Source: an uncultured Planctomyces sp. (lineage in GTDB: Bacteria; Planctomycetota; Planctomycetia; Planctomycetales; Planctomycetaceae). From it: 34,508 nucleotides of DNA. Position 1 is the first letter of the stretch, and every line of letters begins with the position of its first letter. Below, in pieces: positions 1-9,526 of the stretch. The position numbers and the translations under genes are program-made. The stretch covers positions 1 through 34,508 of the forward strand of contig CALDJX010000009.1 in NCBI GenBank assembly GCA_937899075.1. Direction: 5' to 3'. The notes below the pieces were generated by a model. The model was not told where the DNA came from. It searched no databases and was given only the letters and a program-made list of their open reading frames with translations.

Positions 1-80
1 CTACCTCGCAACGCTCGCCGGATGACCGCTAAAATATGCGAAACTGGAACTTAGTGAAGCAAAACGTAGAGATCTCAATC

Positions 81-120
81 GCAAAACAAACACCCCGGAA
101 TCGTCTTCCGGGGTGATGTT
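81..120 (-). terminator. Rho-independent terminator of the PVC fusion gene
   Basis: A perfect 10-bp stem (91-100 with 106-115, loop TCGTC) lies 29 nt past the stop codon of the minus-strand gene. Read on the minus strand it is followed by a T-rich run, the complement of the A-rich 82-90. This is the only classical stem plus T-tract terminator I see in the window. Confidence 0.8.
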
Positions 121-143
121 TAGAATCTCACAAACGCGATCGA

Positions 144-3100
144 CTACTTAAAGACGGCGTGATCGGGATTGCCTTTCGCATCGATGTAGGCAATCAGGTC
201 GAGCACTTCTTCAATCGTCATCGTGTTAAGCAACTTGGCCGGCATCAGAGAGATCGGTGACGGCTGCATGATGTCGATTTCGTCTTTCGAGATGACGATC
301 GGTTCGCAATTTTCGATACCCAGCGGGTTCGGCATCAAGGTGACCGACTTGTTGTCTTCTGCGACTTTCATTCCGGTGAACTGTTTGCCGGCATCCGTCA
401 CGACGACCCAGCCCTGGAACTTCTTGTCGATCTCTTTGGATGGATCGATGATCGACCTCAACACGTGCAGTCGATCTTTCTTGGCTTCAAGTTTCGCCAT
501 GTCTGGACCGACTCGGCCGCCGACATCCTTCATCTGATGACAGGCGAAACACGCGACCGTCGTGAAGAGTTTCTTCCCGTTCGAAAACGATCGCCCCTTC
601 ATGCTGGAGACCTGCTCGGACAGTTCTTCGAATTTCCAGTCGCGAACAAATGGGCGAATTTCGCCGAATTCGGTTGGCTCGGCAATCGGATTCTTTGCGA
701 GATAGGCATCGACATCCGACACGACGTGCATGACGCCGGCCATCGTTCGCCAGTGGCCTGGGAAAGTGCAGACGTACGGGTAATCGCCGGCCTGACTTGG
801 AGCAACGATCACCAGGCGTTCGGTTTCACCAGCCTGCAGCAGCTTTGTTGTGTGTAGAATTTCTTTCGAATCCGGCACGAAGCCTTTCGCAAAAGCATCC
901 GGAGACGTTGCCATTCGCTCAGCCAATTGAGCCACTTCCATCATCTTACCTGGCGTGGTGACCAGCAGGTTGTGCGGCATGATGTCGGTGTTCTCAAGGA
1001 CCAACTCGAAAGGCTTGCCCGCCTGGACAACGATTTCCGGACGGTCGTAACGCATGCGATGCGGTACCGTTCGAATGGTGATGATGCGAACTCCCAGGTC
1101 CCCGATTTCTACTCTGATCATCTTCGCCTTGTCGGCGGGTAGCTGCCCCGCCAGATCGTTGGCCAGTTGCAAAGACGTTCGAACTCCGATGGTTGCTCGT
1201 TCCGTGGCGTCAACACCTTTGACGTAGGTAACCAGTGAATCGACCAACGGCCGAATCACGGCCTCGTCCTTCGACCAGCGTGACCGAGGAATTTTCTGTA
1301 TTCCACGCGCGGCCGACGTTCGAGCGACGCCTTTCTGAATGAACTCAGACAGAGTTGCAAAGGTCTCGGCGTCGTACCCCGGCACGTAGGTAATCGCGTT
1401 AATTGCCGATCGCTGAATGGCGCCGGCAGAGTTTGAACCGAGATCAATCGAAGCAACTTCTGCAGAAGCTGGATTATCATTTTTCTGGAAGGCTTCCTTC
1501 CGCGACGAATCAAGAACCGACAGAGAAAAGCCGGCCATTCGATCGACATACTGGCCGTTGCCTTCCGTCCGATTCCAGATTCGAATCGACTCGATCGAAA
1601 CTTCTCGGCCGAGATCAACTTCCCACCAGGGCTCATTATCCTGCTGGCTGGTGTGAGTCTGTCCGCCTTTCGCATAGGAGCCATCTTTGTTTCCGTCGAT
1701 GGCTCGCTTCGCCTCTCCTCCGTGAGCAGTGCTGGACTGTCTGGCATTTCCGCGGCGAGCGACATTGCGACCGCCGCTGATGACTTCAACTTCCGCCAGA
1801 GTCAGGGCTCGGTTTCTGCCGGGCAGAGCGATTCGAACGAAACGTCCCATCGCGCCTTTTTCCTTCTCAGCCGCTTTGGCGAGTTTATCCGGCAGACCGT
1901 GAAGCAGCGGTTCGATTCTCGAATGCAACGATGCTCGAAGCTGCGTGTCAGGAATGATCTGCACGGAATCCAGGAAGTCTCGCAGCGACCGCGTGGACCG
2001 TTCAGCAAGTGCCCAGGCTTTGTCGACAGACTGGTCAGCGGCGACCAGGGCGACGTATCCAATCTTTCGGGTGATCGGTCGTTTTGCGGACCTGGTCCAT
2101 TTCTCAAACTGAGCACGCGTGCTAATCAGTTCTGAAGGCTCGCGCCGGCTGAGCATCAGCACCAGATCAAAAATCACCTGGTTAGCTCCGTCGATATCGT
2201 TGCCGTCAACGTACTCGATCGCTCCGGTCAGTTCAGCCAGTTCGTTTGAGTTCTTCGAACTGGCCAGACCTGCGAGAGCTTCAGCTCGCTGCTGCTCCCG
2301 AATTCCCGGTCGAGTCAACATGGCCATGTAAACCGGAGCCGACTTAGGCAGCTTGCTGAGATCCGCAGTCGGAATGCTGCCGAGGATGTAGTCAATCCCC
2401 GCCGGGTTATCAGCTGCGAACTTTTCACCAGAGCTGATAGCCGATTTCCACACTGGTTCGAGGCCGCGAATGACCTCACCCAATGCGTAGTTAATATAGT
2501 AGTCGCGTTCGTGATTGACGGCCTGCAGAGCAACTTCCGCCGCCGCCGAAGTGTTGACCCACGAGGCCGCTCGAATGGCTTCCAGACGAACTCGAGGATG
2601 ATCGTCGTTGACCGCTTTAGTCAGCCACGCAATGACGTCGTCGTGCGGGAAGAGATCCCGCCAGTGAGAAAGCACGCGAACCGCCGCCGCGCGAGCACGA
2701 GCGTCCTTGGAATTCAGGCGACCTTCCAGCAGTGCCCGGCTGAACTCCTGAGTCTTCGCGTTTGTGTTAGCAGCGGTGTTGTGGTGCTGGCAGACCCACA
2801 AAGCTTCGAGCAGATGGTGCTCGACGTCTTTGTCGCTGGCGTCGAGGTTCTTCGTCCATTTCTGAACGGCGGCCGCGACGTCGTCGGCAGAGAACTCTCG
2901 CAGACGAATTCGCGTGCGGTGTCGAACTCGGTCTTCTGGCGATTTCAGTTGATCAAGCAGTTCAGGAATTGAGAGTTTCGTCAGGTCCTGATTCTTCAGC
3001 AGCGGACGGCCTGGATAAGTAATTCTCCAGATTCGGCCGTGAGTGTGGTCGCGGTTTGGGTCTCGAAGATTGTGCTGCATGTGGCCGACGAGTGGGTTGA

Positions 3101-5138
3101 ACCAGTCGACAATGTAGAGTGCTCCGTCCGGGCCGAACTGAATGTCGGTCGGTCGGAAGTTGCGGTCTGCTGAAAAGAGGATCGGTTCGATTTCTTTGCC
3201 TTCGAATCCGGAGCCCGCATCTTTGACGGTGTGCTGCAGAACGCCTTGGAAACCGATGCAGTTATTGAGCAGGTAATTCCCCTGAGCTTCAGGCGGGAAG
3301 TGTCGGCTGGAAACGATTTCGCAACCGGCTGTCGGTCGAACTCGCTTTTTGAAGAACTGTTCCATCGGCTTGCGATAAACGAACTTGAACGGGCCGAAGT
3401 CATCCTGCCCGGCAAAGTTTTGAGTCCGCATCGAGAACGCAGTTCCGAAGTAATTCGCACCGCCTGAAGCATCCGCGACAAAGTTCTGCCCCCAGCGATC
3501 CCAACAGTGGCCCCACGGATTGGCAAAGTTGTACGAGACGAAGGTTTCAAGTTTCTGTCGAGTCGGATCAAACCGGTAAACCGCTCCGTGACCGTTTCGA
3601 GTCGGACCGTAAGGCGTTTCAACCTGCGTGATGTGGAACGTTCCTTCGTGCATGTAAACGCCGCCGCCCGGACCCCAGACGAAAGCACCAATCGCGTGGT
3701 GACTGTCGCCCGAGTCGAAACCGCCCATCACGATCTTCCGTTGGTCGGCTTTGTCGTCGCCGTCGGTGTCAATCAGGTGGACGAGGTTGGGCTCCTGAGC
3801 AACGTACGCTCCTCCGTCGCCGACTTCGAAGCCAGTTGGAAGATGCAGGCCGCCCGCGAAAACGGTTTGCTTGTCGGCTTTGCCGTCGCCGTCGGTGTCT
3901 TCAAAGATGAGCAGTTTATCGTCCGGTTTGTTCGGCGGCTGATACTGAGGGTAGCTCGGCATCGTCGCGACCCAGAGCCGCCCCTTCGCATCGAACGTGA
4001 AGTTGACCGGGTTTTCGAGATCCGGAAAGTCAACTTCTGAAGCAAACAAATTAACTTCGTAACCCTTGGCCAAAGTGAATTTCTTGATGGCCTCTTCAGG
4101 AGGAAGAATGTTGACCGGCTCTTTGAAGTTGGTCGGCACGTCGTAAAGCTGACGAGTTCCGCTGTAGTCGACCGGGCCGGACATCGGCTTACCCAGAGCG
4201 GCCGCCCAGATTCGCTTGTCGACAACCTCGCACATTTCATCGAGTTTGCCGCGTTCATTCTCCAGCACATACTCGTCGGTGAACGGCGGGTTGCCGTTGT
4301 CTCGCCGCGACCGCCCGCCATAAATGTAAAAGCCATTCACTGCTCGGTAGCGATGGAAGTATTGAAAATCTTTCTCGGCGATCTCGGCCATCAGTTCCTT
4401 CGAAATCGCAGACTGAGGAGCCGCCTTGCCAAACGCAGCCTTTGCAAACGCGGGAGCAAACACCTTGTAGCCGTCGTCGCTCAGGTGAATTCCGTTAAAC
4501 GTCAACGGTGCCTTGTTCGCGGCGTAAAGTTCGAGACTCAATGAGAACAGATCGATGAACGGCGTCTTCGTTTCCGCAGCGACCTTTGCCATTGTTTTGG
4601 TGTAAAGCTCGATGTTCGGGTTCGACGCCGAACCGTCCGGCAGGTTCGAGTCGTTCAGGTTCTCGTGAGCGATCGGCGAGCAAAGCACGACCTGAGGAGC
4701 ACCGTCGCCCGAATAATTCTGCGTGGCCGTGTGAGCGAGAAAGTCTTTCAGCTCTTGTTCGAACGTCGCCAGACCGGCTTCGCCGTTAAACGATTCCGCG
4801 AAGCCAAAGAACGCGAAGATCACGTCCGCTCGGACCAGAGTGAGATGCTTGTCCGGCTCGCCGAAGTCCAGCGATCTCGGACGGAAGCGAACTTCGTCAG
4901 CCGTGAAGCCCTGGTCTCGCACGGCGAGATTCAGATCAGGATGAACCGCGTGAATCTGAGCCTCCATGTGCCCGAAATATTGCTCGCGTTCAGCCAGTGA
5001 CCCACCGATAAAGACGACGTTGTCGCCCTTCTTCAATGTCACAACTCCGGCAGCGTCAGCAGACATTGCCAGGCCATGAGAAACCATCGCCACAACGGCG
5101 ACACCAAGCATCAACGAACGAATCGGCAGGGCCTTCAT
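144..5138 (-). CDS. Secreted multidomain PVC-type dehydrogenase / azurin / cytochrome c protein
   Basis: 1664 residues with an N-terminal signal peptide (1-30). Domains in order: an SGNH/GDSL-hydrolase-like domain (33-240; block I Ser47 in GGSLAE, block V NGIHLSDDGY with His218, the usual Asp of DxxH being Asn215); a PVC-type membrane-bound dehydrogenase beta-propeller (about 340-710); a helical HEAT-like region (about 720-900); an F5/8 type C carbohydrate-binding domain (about 1095-1235); an azurin-like type I copper domain (about 1345-1475; probable ligands His1389, Cys1457, His1462, Met1466); and a cytochrome c domain (CFACH at 1530-1534, probable axial Met1632). The likely role is extracytoplasmic oxidation of a sugar or polyol with electrons passed to copper and haem; the substrate is unknown. 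The start at 5138 is chosen because AGGAAGG lies 8 nt upstream and the signal peptide follows; the longer frame to 5411 has no such support. The family is typical of Planctomycetes. Confidence 0.9.
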   Translation of the reverse strand: MKALPIRSLMLGVAVVAMVSHGLAMSADAAGVVTLKKGDNVVFIGGSLAEREQYFGHMEAQIHAVHPDLNLAVRDQGFTADEVRFRPRSLDFGEPDKHLTLVRADVIFAFFGFAESFNGEAGLATFEQELKDFLAHTATQNYSGDGAPQVVLCSPIAHENLNDSNLPDGSASNPNIELYTKTMAKVAAETKTPFIDLFSLSLELYAANKAPLTFNGIHLSDDGYKVFAPAFAKAAFGKAAPQSAISKELMAEIAEKDFQYFHRYRAVNGFYIYGGRSRRDNGNPPFTDEYVLENERGKLDEMCEVVDKRIWAAALGKPMSGPVDYSGTRQLYDVPTNFKEPVNILPPEEAIKKFTLAKGYEVNLFASEVDFPDLENPVNFTFDAKGRLWVATMPSYPQYQPPNKPDDKLLIFEDTDGDGKADKQTVFAGGLHLPTGFEVGDGGAYVAQEPNLVHLIDTDGDDKADQRKIVMGGFDSGDSHHAIGAFVWGPGGGVYMHEGTFHITQVETPYGPTRNGHGAVYRFDPTRQKLETFVSYNFANPWGHCWDRWGQNFVADASGGANYFGTAFSMRTQNFAGQDDFGPFKFVYRKPMEQFFKKRVRPTAGCEIVSSRHFPPEAQGNYLLNNCIGFQGVLQHTVKDAGSGFEGKEIEPILFSADRNFRPTDIQFGPDGALYIVDWFNPLVGHMQHNLRDPNRDHTHGRIWRITYPGRPLLKNQDLTKLSIPELLDQLKSPEDRVRHRTRIRLREFSADDVAAAVQKWTKNLDASDKDVEHHLLEALWVCQHHNTAANTNAKTQEFSRALLEGRLNSKDARARAAAVRVLSHWRDLFPHDDVIAWLTKAVNDDHPRVRLEAIRAASWVNTSAAAEVALQAVNHERDYYINYALGEVIRGLEPVWKSAISSGEKFAADNPAGIDYILGSIPTADLSKLPKSAPVYMAMLTRPGIREQQRAEALAGLASSKNSNELAELTGAIEYVDGNDIDGANQVIFDLVLMLSRREPSELISTRAQFEKWTRSAKRPITRKIGYVALVAADQSVDKAWALAERSTRSLRDFLDSVQIIPDTQLRASLHSRIEPLLHGLPDKLAKAAEKEKGAMGRFVRIALPGRNRALTLAEVEVISGGRNVARRGNARQSSTAHGGEAKRAIDGNKDGSYAKGGQTHTSQQDNEPWWEVDLGREVSIESIRIWNRTEGNGQYVDRMAGFSLSVLDSSRKEAFQKNDNPASAEVASIDLGSNSAGAIQRSAINAITYVPGYDAETFATLSEFIQKGVARTSAARGIQKIPRSRWSKDEAVIRPLVDSLVTYVKGVDATERATIGVRTSLQLANDLAGQLPADKAKMIRVEIGDLGVRIITIRTVPHRMRYDRPEIVVQAGKPFELVLENTDIMPHNLLVTTPGKMMEVAQLAERMATSPDAFAKGFVPDSKEILHTTKLLQAGETERLVIVAPSQAGDYPYVCTFPGHWRTMAGVMHVVSDVDAYLAKNPIAEPTEFGEIRPFVRDWKFEELSEQVSSMKGRSFSNGKKLFTTVACFACHQMKDVGGRVGPDMAKLEAKKDRLHVLRSIIDPSKEIDKKFQGWVVVTDAGKQFTGMKVAEDNKSVTLMPNPLGIENCEPIVISKDEIDIMQPSPISLMPAKLLNTMTIEEVLDLIAYIDAKGNPDHAVFK

Positions 5139-5146
5139 CACAACAA

Positions 5147-5153
5147 CCTTCCT
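5147..5153 (-). promoter_or_regulatory. Ribosome binding site fixing the start of the PVC fusion gene
   Basis: AGGAAGG on the minus strand, 8 nt before the ATG at 5138. It is one of the few strong Shine-Dalgarno matches in the window and rules against the upstream in-frame starts. Confidence 0.75.
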
Positions 5154-5386
5154 GTGTGTATCAAGTTTGAAATCACGGCCGTGAAAATCAGCCGGACTTT
5201 TCAGCGGAGGGAATCTCAGGTGGATGCCTGACAATCGGGGGCCAGCTATGCTAGCGGCACTAACCGGCCGACGGCAATCATTCCGACAATGCCTCGCCGG
5301 TTGCATCAACGTTGTCTTACGCAACAATCTCGCCGCCGCGATTTTCCGTCTCGATTCTTCACAACCAACGACCACAGCGAGTGCCG

Positions 5387-6673
5387 ATGTCTGCCGATTC
5401 CACTCTCTCAAAGCTCACGCGACTGCCGTGGCTCGACGAACTGGTCGACTACCTGAAGACTCACGAAGACGACCTGTGGAGCTGGTTCTCGACGGAAACT
5501 GACCGACATAAACAGGCCGAAGCCGTACGACTGGATTTGCTCCGCACGACGTACCGGATTGATCGAGAATCACATACTCAGCTCTACGAAACTGCATACG
5601 CTGTCGCCAGCACGCTGGGCATCGACGCGCCGCTGACGATCTATCAGGCGCAGCAGTCACCGGATCTCAATGCTTCACTGAAGTTCGTGCCGGGCGAGGT
5701 TCACATCGTGCTACACGGGCCGCTGCTAGAAACACTCGACAATGGCGAACTCAAAGCACTGCTCGGCCACGAACTTTCACACTACTTATTATGGACCGAG
5801 TGGAACTCGGAAATTCTGATCGCGCATGAGATCCTGCTCGGCATGTTGAACGACCCACGCGGCGACGAGGTCCACCTTGAAACGTACCGTCGTCTGCAAC
5901 TCTTCACCGAAGTCTTCTGCGATCGCGGCGGCCTGCTTGCCTGCGGTGATCTGGCGACCGCCGTTCGCGTCGAAGTCAAGATGCAGACCGGTCTGAAGGA
6001 AGTCGACGCCCAAAGCTATCTTCAGCAGGCCGAAGAGGCCGCTTCGAAAAACGGCGACGGAACATCGGGCACGTTTGTGACCGAAGGGTTCTCTCACCCC
6101 GAAGCGTTCTTACGAGTCCGCGCGATCCAGCTTTGGAATTCGACCACCTCGACCGAAAACCAGGCGGACGTTTCGTCTGTCGAACAAACCATCCGCCGCA
6201 TGATCGAAGGGCCGCTTTCACTGGAGCAGATCGACCTTCCCGGCCAGCAACGGCTGACCGCCGTCACGCGGCAGCTCATCAACGAGATTCTCGAACCTTT
6301 ATGGATGAGAACGGAACTCGCATTGTCCCACGCAAGGCTTTTCTTCCCGGACATCCAACGCCCATCGTCCACATCGCCAGCCACTCACAACGGCACGCCG
6401 TTATTCAACATCGCGACGATCATTTCCGACGGTGATGAAACGGTCACACGATACTTCAGCAGCGTGCTTCTGGACTTTGTGACGGCCGATCGAGACATCC
6501 AGGAAGCGGCTCTCGCCTGGGGAACTCAAAAAGCCGACGCATGGTCCATCGCAGAAAGCTTTTCCGAAGTCGCAATCAAGGAACTCAAACTGCGCAAGAA
6601 GCAATTTCAGCAGATTCGCACCGATGCTGATTCGCTGATCAAGCAGGCCGAGACGTCTCACTCGGCAACGTGA
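5387..6673 (+). CDS. M48-like zinc metallopeptidase domain protein
   Basis: 428 residues from the ATG at 5387. The zinc motif HELSH sits at 128-132 (His128, Glu129, His132). A candidate third ligand is Glu175 in EVFCD, which matches the ExxxD pattern of M48 peptidases. A hydrophobic helix-like stretch lies between these motifs, but I see no signal peptide or clear membrane anchor, so the protein is probably cytoplasmic. The C-terminal 200 residues are helical and polar without a recognised domain. The longer frame from 5312 reads through spacer sequence and is less likely. The gene is divergent from the PVC fusion gene across a 248-nt spacer in which I see no palindromic element. Substrate and physiological role cannot be inferred. 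Confidence 0.75.
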   Translation: MSADSTLSKLTRLPWLDELVDYLKTHEDDLWSWFSTETDRHKQAEAVRLDLLRTTYRIDRESHTQLYETAYAVASTLGIDAPLTIYQAQQSPDLNASLKFVPGEVHIVLHGPLLETLDNGELKALLGHELSHYLLWTEWNSEILIAHEILLGMLNDPRGDEVHLETYRRLQLFTEVFCDRGGLLACGDLATAVRVEVKMQTGLKEVDAQSYLQQAEEAASKNGDGTSGTFVTEGFSHPEAFLRVRAIQLWNSTTSTENQADVSSVEQTIRRMIEGPLSLEQIDLPGQQRLTAVTRQLINEILEPLWMRTELALSHARLFFPDIQRPSSTSPATHNGTPLFNIATIISDGDETVTRYFSSVLLDFVTADRDIQEAALAWGTQKADAWSIAESFSEVAIKELKLRKKQFQQIRTDADSLIKQAETSHSAT

Positions 6674-6701
6674 TGAAGACTCGCCCGGTTCGGCAATTTC
6701 A

Positions 6702-6780
6702 GTACGGTGCGTGAGCGTAGCGCAACGCACCTTCTGGAATCAGTTCATGGTGCGTTCCGCTGCGTTCCACGCACCCTACG
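6702..6780. repeat. Intergenic palindromic element, family I (GGTGCGT/ACGCACC)
   Basis: Left arm 6703-6731 and right arm 6749-6780 are imperfect reverse complements built on GGTGCGT and ACGCACC, with internal GCGT/ACGC repetition in each arm. The rest of the 328-nt spacer 6674-7001 holds nothing else I can recognise. Confidence 0.75.
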
Positions 6781-7001
6781 CATTTTCCTGGTCACGAACG
6801 AGTCGGCCTCACTGCTTACCCGTCTGCAACTGGCCGAGTAACCCGTAGGACCGGCCGTGGATGAGGCACCCCATCGCCCGCAGCCAGCACTCTGCACTTG
6901 AGCTGAGTTCATCGGACCTGACGCTTTTCGACACGGCCGCTGCGATCGCAACTGCAGATTCGTCGAGGCAGATGCTGACCGCCCCCGACCGTCGACACTG
7001 A

Positions 7002-7907
7002 ATGACGCATCCTCAGCTTCTTCCGTTGAAGCCGAAAGTCTGCAGTGGACCAGTTGACGGCAATGTCATGCCCCCTTCGGTAACCGATGAAACCCGGACA
7101 GGCCGCACGCGAATTCCGCGCAGCCGGTGTCTGGTGGTCGACATCCTGCGGCTCCATCAGCGTAACCCGACGGTTGCTCACAATCGTTACATGCAGCTCG
7201 CCGATCTGGCCGACGCTCGCGGCCGATCACCCATCCGAATTTCCTGGTCCGCTCTGTTCATCAAAGCGTGGGCCGAAGTCAGCAACCGTCACTCCACCAT
7301 CCGCCAGACCTGGCGAGACTGGCCGTGGGGACACATCTTTCAGCATCGAGAATCCGTCGCCAATCTGGCCGTCAACCGCCAGCATGACAATGAAGACTGG
7401 CTTTTCTGGGGCCTCGTTCGCTCGCCCGAGCGGCAATCGCTGATCGACATCCAGTCCGCCCTCGACGCCTTCAACAATGCTCCGACCGAACCGCAGTTTC
7501 ACAAGCAACTGAAACTCGCCGCGCTGCCGACGTGGGCTCGACGATTCATCTGGTGGTGGAACCTGAACATCGCTGGCGAGAAACGCGGTAAGCGACTCGG
7601 AACATTCTCACTGACGACTATCTCCGGCCGCGGAGCGGAAATCCAACACCCGCCAACCGTCATGACAACCGGTCTGACCTTCGGCCCACTCGACCCCGAC
7701 GGCCGCATGAAAGTCACAGTGGTTTACGACCACCGATTGATGGACGGCTCATTCATCGCCAACCGCCTGCTCGACCTGGAAGCACAACTCACGGGTGCAG
7801 TACTCGCCGAACTGAGAACGCTCACCCAATCCGAACCATCGTCCAGGAACTTCGAACAACGCCCGCAGCCAGGTCCGACCTTAAGCCACGACAAAAACGC
7901 TGCATGA
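7002..7907 (+). CDS. Stand-alone 2-oxoacid dehydrogenase E2-type (CAT-like) acyltransferase
   Basis: 301 residues as drawn. The C-terminal part carries DHRLMDGS at 243-250, the HRxxDG catalytic signature of the E2/chloramphenicol acetyltransferase fold (His244, Asp248). The middle region (about 76-225) follows the E2 catalytic-domain pattern. There is no lipoyl domain and no E3-binding domain, so it is not a classical dehydrogenase core; a free acyltransferase acting on an acyl-CoA or other thioester is the inference. The start is uncertain: neither 7002 nor the internal ATG at 7068 has a good ribosome binding site, and the conserved part begins only around residue 37. A cytochrome P450 gene follows on the same strand after a spacer holding a palindromic element. 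Confidence 0.7.
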   Translation: MTHPQLLPLKPKVCSGPVDGNVMPPSVTDETRTGRTRIPRSRCLVVDILRLHQRNPTVAHNRYMQLADLADARGRSPIRISWSALFIKAWAEVSNRHSTIRQTWRDWPWGHIFQHRESVANLAVNRQHDNEDWLFWGLVRSPERQSLIDIQSALDAFNNAPTEPQFHKQLKLAALPTWARRFIWWWNLNIAGEKRGKRLGTFSLTTISGRGAEIQHPPTVMTTGLTFGPLDPDGRMKVTVVYDHRLMDGSFIANRLLDLEAQLTGAVLAELRTLTQSEPSSRNFEQRPQPGPTLSHDKNAA

Positions 7908-7925
7908 TTGCTCACTTTGAAGACG

Positions 7926-8028
7926 CGAAAAATATGAGCCACAGAGGACACAGAGTGCTCAGAGAAATTTTGCGATGTCCTGCCAGAAAAACTCCGTGAC
8001 CTCTGTGCTCTCTGTGGCTCATTTTTCA
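7926..8028. repeat. Intergenic palindromic element, family A copy 1 (CCACAGAGG)
   Basis: The purine-rich left arm 7927-7964 contains GAGCCACAGAGG followed by a second CACAGAG. The right arm 7992-8027 is its imperfect reverse complement. Each arm is a short tandem of CACAGAG-like words. The element sits between the acyltransferase and P450 genes; other family A copies are at 14326-14436 (diverged), 22510-22600 and 28844-28923. Confidence 0.85.
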
Positions 8029-8051
8029 TTACCAACAATGTTCGGTCATCC

Positions 8052-9497
8052 ATGATTTCCTCCGAATCAACATCGTCAGAACTCCCAGTCATCAACGGAC
8101 GACTGCGGGATTTCTCCGACGACCCAATCGCGTGCATGCGCCGCGTTCAGCAGGAAGTCGGAAACCTCGGAGCACTCCAGGAAGGCGACCAGCAACTGGT
8201 CTTCGCATTCGGCGCGGATCTGAACCGCCAGATTCTCAGCAAGGCCGACCGTTTCCACTCACAGTTCTTCGCGATCCGAGGCCCGAAGAATTCAGCTCAG
8301 CGGCGGCTGACCTCCGGCCTGCTCAGCATGAATGGAAAAGAGCACTCGCAGCAACGGCGGACCATGAAGGCCGGATTTGCGAAACGGGCGATTCCTGGCT
8401 ACTCGCACATGATCGCTCACCACGCTCAGGAAATGCTCAGCGACTGGCGACCCGGCCAGACCCGCGACGTTTCCGGCGACATGACCGGGCTGATGCTGAG
8501 AATCTCGAGTTCGATGCTGTTCGGAATGGAAGAACCAGAACTGGCCTTCGAAATCGGACGAATGATGGAACGCTGGGTGGAGCTGAATCAGGAACTCGGC
8601 ATCGCCGCTCTGGTCGCGACCGACGATTTCTATCCGCGGTACCAGGAGATGCTGTCGTTTGCCGAGGAACTGGAAGCTCGCCTCCGGCAACTCATTGATC
8701 GCCGAGCCGCTGACGAATCGGCATCCGGGCACGACATCATCTCGATGCTTCTGCGAGCCCGCCGCGCCGGAGCACCGATGACCGACTCGCAGCTCGTCGG
8801 CCAGACGGCTCTGGTCTTTGCGGCTTCGCAAATGACGACGGCCCACACGCTGTCATGGACGCTGTTTCTGCTGGCTCAACATCCGGAAGTCATGCGGGAA
8901 CTCGTCGACCAGATTTCCGACCAACCCGAATCGAACCTGCGCATCGGGCCGCCCGACGCTTCGACCGGCATCATGCCTGCGGCCTCGACCAGCGTGCTTG
9001 ACCGGGTGATTCGCGAAAGCATGCGAGTCCTTCCGGCATCCGCCTATTCGCAACGAGTCACCCACGGCTCGACGGAACTGAACGGTGCGCCGCTGAAGCC
9101 AAACTCGCTGGTGATTTTCAGCCAGTTCATGACGCATCGCAACGAGCAGTTGTTTCAGTCGTCCAGTGAATTCCAACCGGACCGCTGGAAGTCAGTCCGT
9201 CCGACCGGTTACGAGTACCTTCCGTTCGGCGGCGGAGCCAAATTGTGCCTGGGCGCTCCGCTGGCGATGTCAATCCTGAACATCGTCCTGCCGATGACGC
9301 TGCAGCGAGCCGGCCTGCAGGTGGTCCCCGACTCCGAAGTCAACGGCCGAGTCGTCTCGACGATGTTCTCCCCCGAGCACCCTCTCAACATGTACTTGCT
9401 CGCCCCCTGCACCATCGCCGAAACTTCGCCGTTGAGCGGCAACATTCACACCCTGGTGACGCTCCCCGGCCAGGCAAGCCAACGCGCCGCCGCGTAA
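8052..9497 (+). CDS. Cytochrome P450
   Basis: 481 residues with the full P450 signature set: HxxxR in the C-helix (His98-Arg102), an I-helix segment AASQMTTAHT near 257-266 standing in for the usual A-G-x-x-T, ExxR at 322-325 (RESMR), and the haem loop FGGGAKLCLG at 392-401 with proximal thiolate Cys399. The haem loop has Lys397 where Arg is commonest. There is no N-terminal membrane anchor, so it should be a soluble bacterial-type monooxygenase that needs a separate ferredoxin and reductase, neither of which is in this window. The substrate is unknown. The gene starts 24 nt after a palindromic element and ends facing the propeller gene, with two more palindromes in the convergent spacer. Confidence 0.92.
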   Translation: MISSESTSSELPVINGRLRDFSDDPIACMRRVQQEVGNLGALQEGDQQLVFAFGADLNRQILSKADRFHSQFFAIRGPKNSAQRRLTSGLLSMNGKEHSQQRRTMKAGFAKRAIPGYSHMIAHHAQEMLSDWRPGQTRDVSGDMTGLMLRISSSMLFGMEEPELAFEIGRMMERWVELNQELGIAALVATDDFYPRYQEMLSFAEELEARLRQLIDRRAADESASGHDIISMLLRARRAGAPMTDSQLVGQTALVFAASQMTTAHTLSWTLFLLAQHPEVMRELVDQISDQPESNLRIGPPDASTGIMPAASTSVLDRVIRESMRVLPASAYSQRVTHGSTELNGAPLKPNSLVIFSQFMTHRNEQLFQSSSEFQPDRWKSVRPTGYEYLPFGGGAKLCLGAPLAMSILNIVLPMTLQRAGLQVVPDSEVNGRVVSTMFSPEHPLNMYLLAPCTIAETSPLSGNIHTLVTLPGQASQRAAA

Positions 9498-9526
9498 CGA
9501 TTGGGCCCTCAGCCACTGCCCAATCC

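Noticed and set aside
1256-1789. Long antisense reading frames across the PVC fusion gene and other genes
   Set aside because: They overlap well-supported genes fully, encode compositions typical of shadow frames, and show no domains or ribosome binding sites.
5139-5386. Regulatory site in the divergent spacer between the PVC fusion and the metallopeptidase gene
   Set aside because: Apart from the ribosome binding site at 5147-5153, no convincing promoter pair, operator or palindrome could be found by eye.
5139-5411. Longer N-terminus of the PVC fusion gene
   Set aside because: The strong ribosome binding site at 5147-5153 and the signal peptide starting at 5138 fix the start; the extra 91 residues are of spacer type and overlap the start of the divergent gene.
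7926-8028. CRISPR-like repeats
   Set aside because: The words are arms of a single palindrome with no regular spacers, and no cas gene is present.
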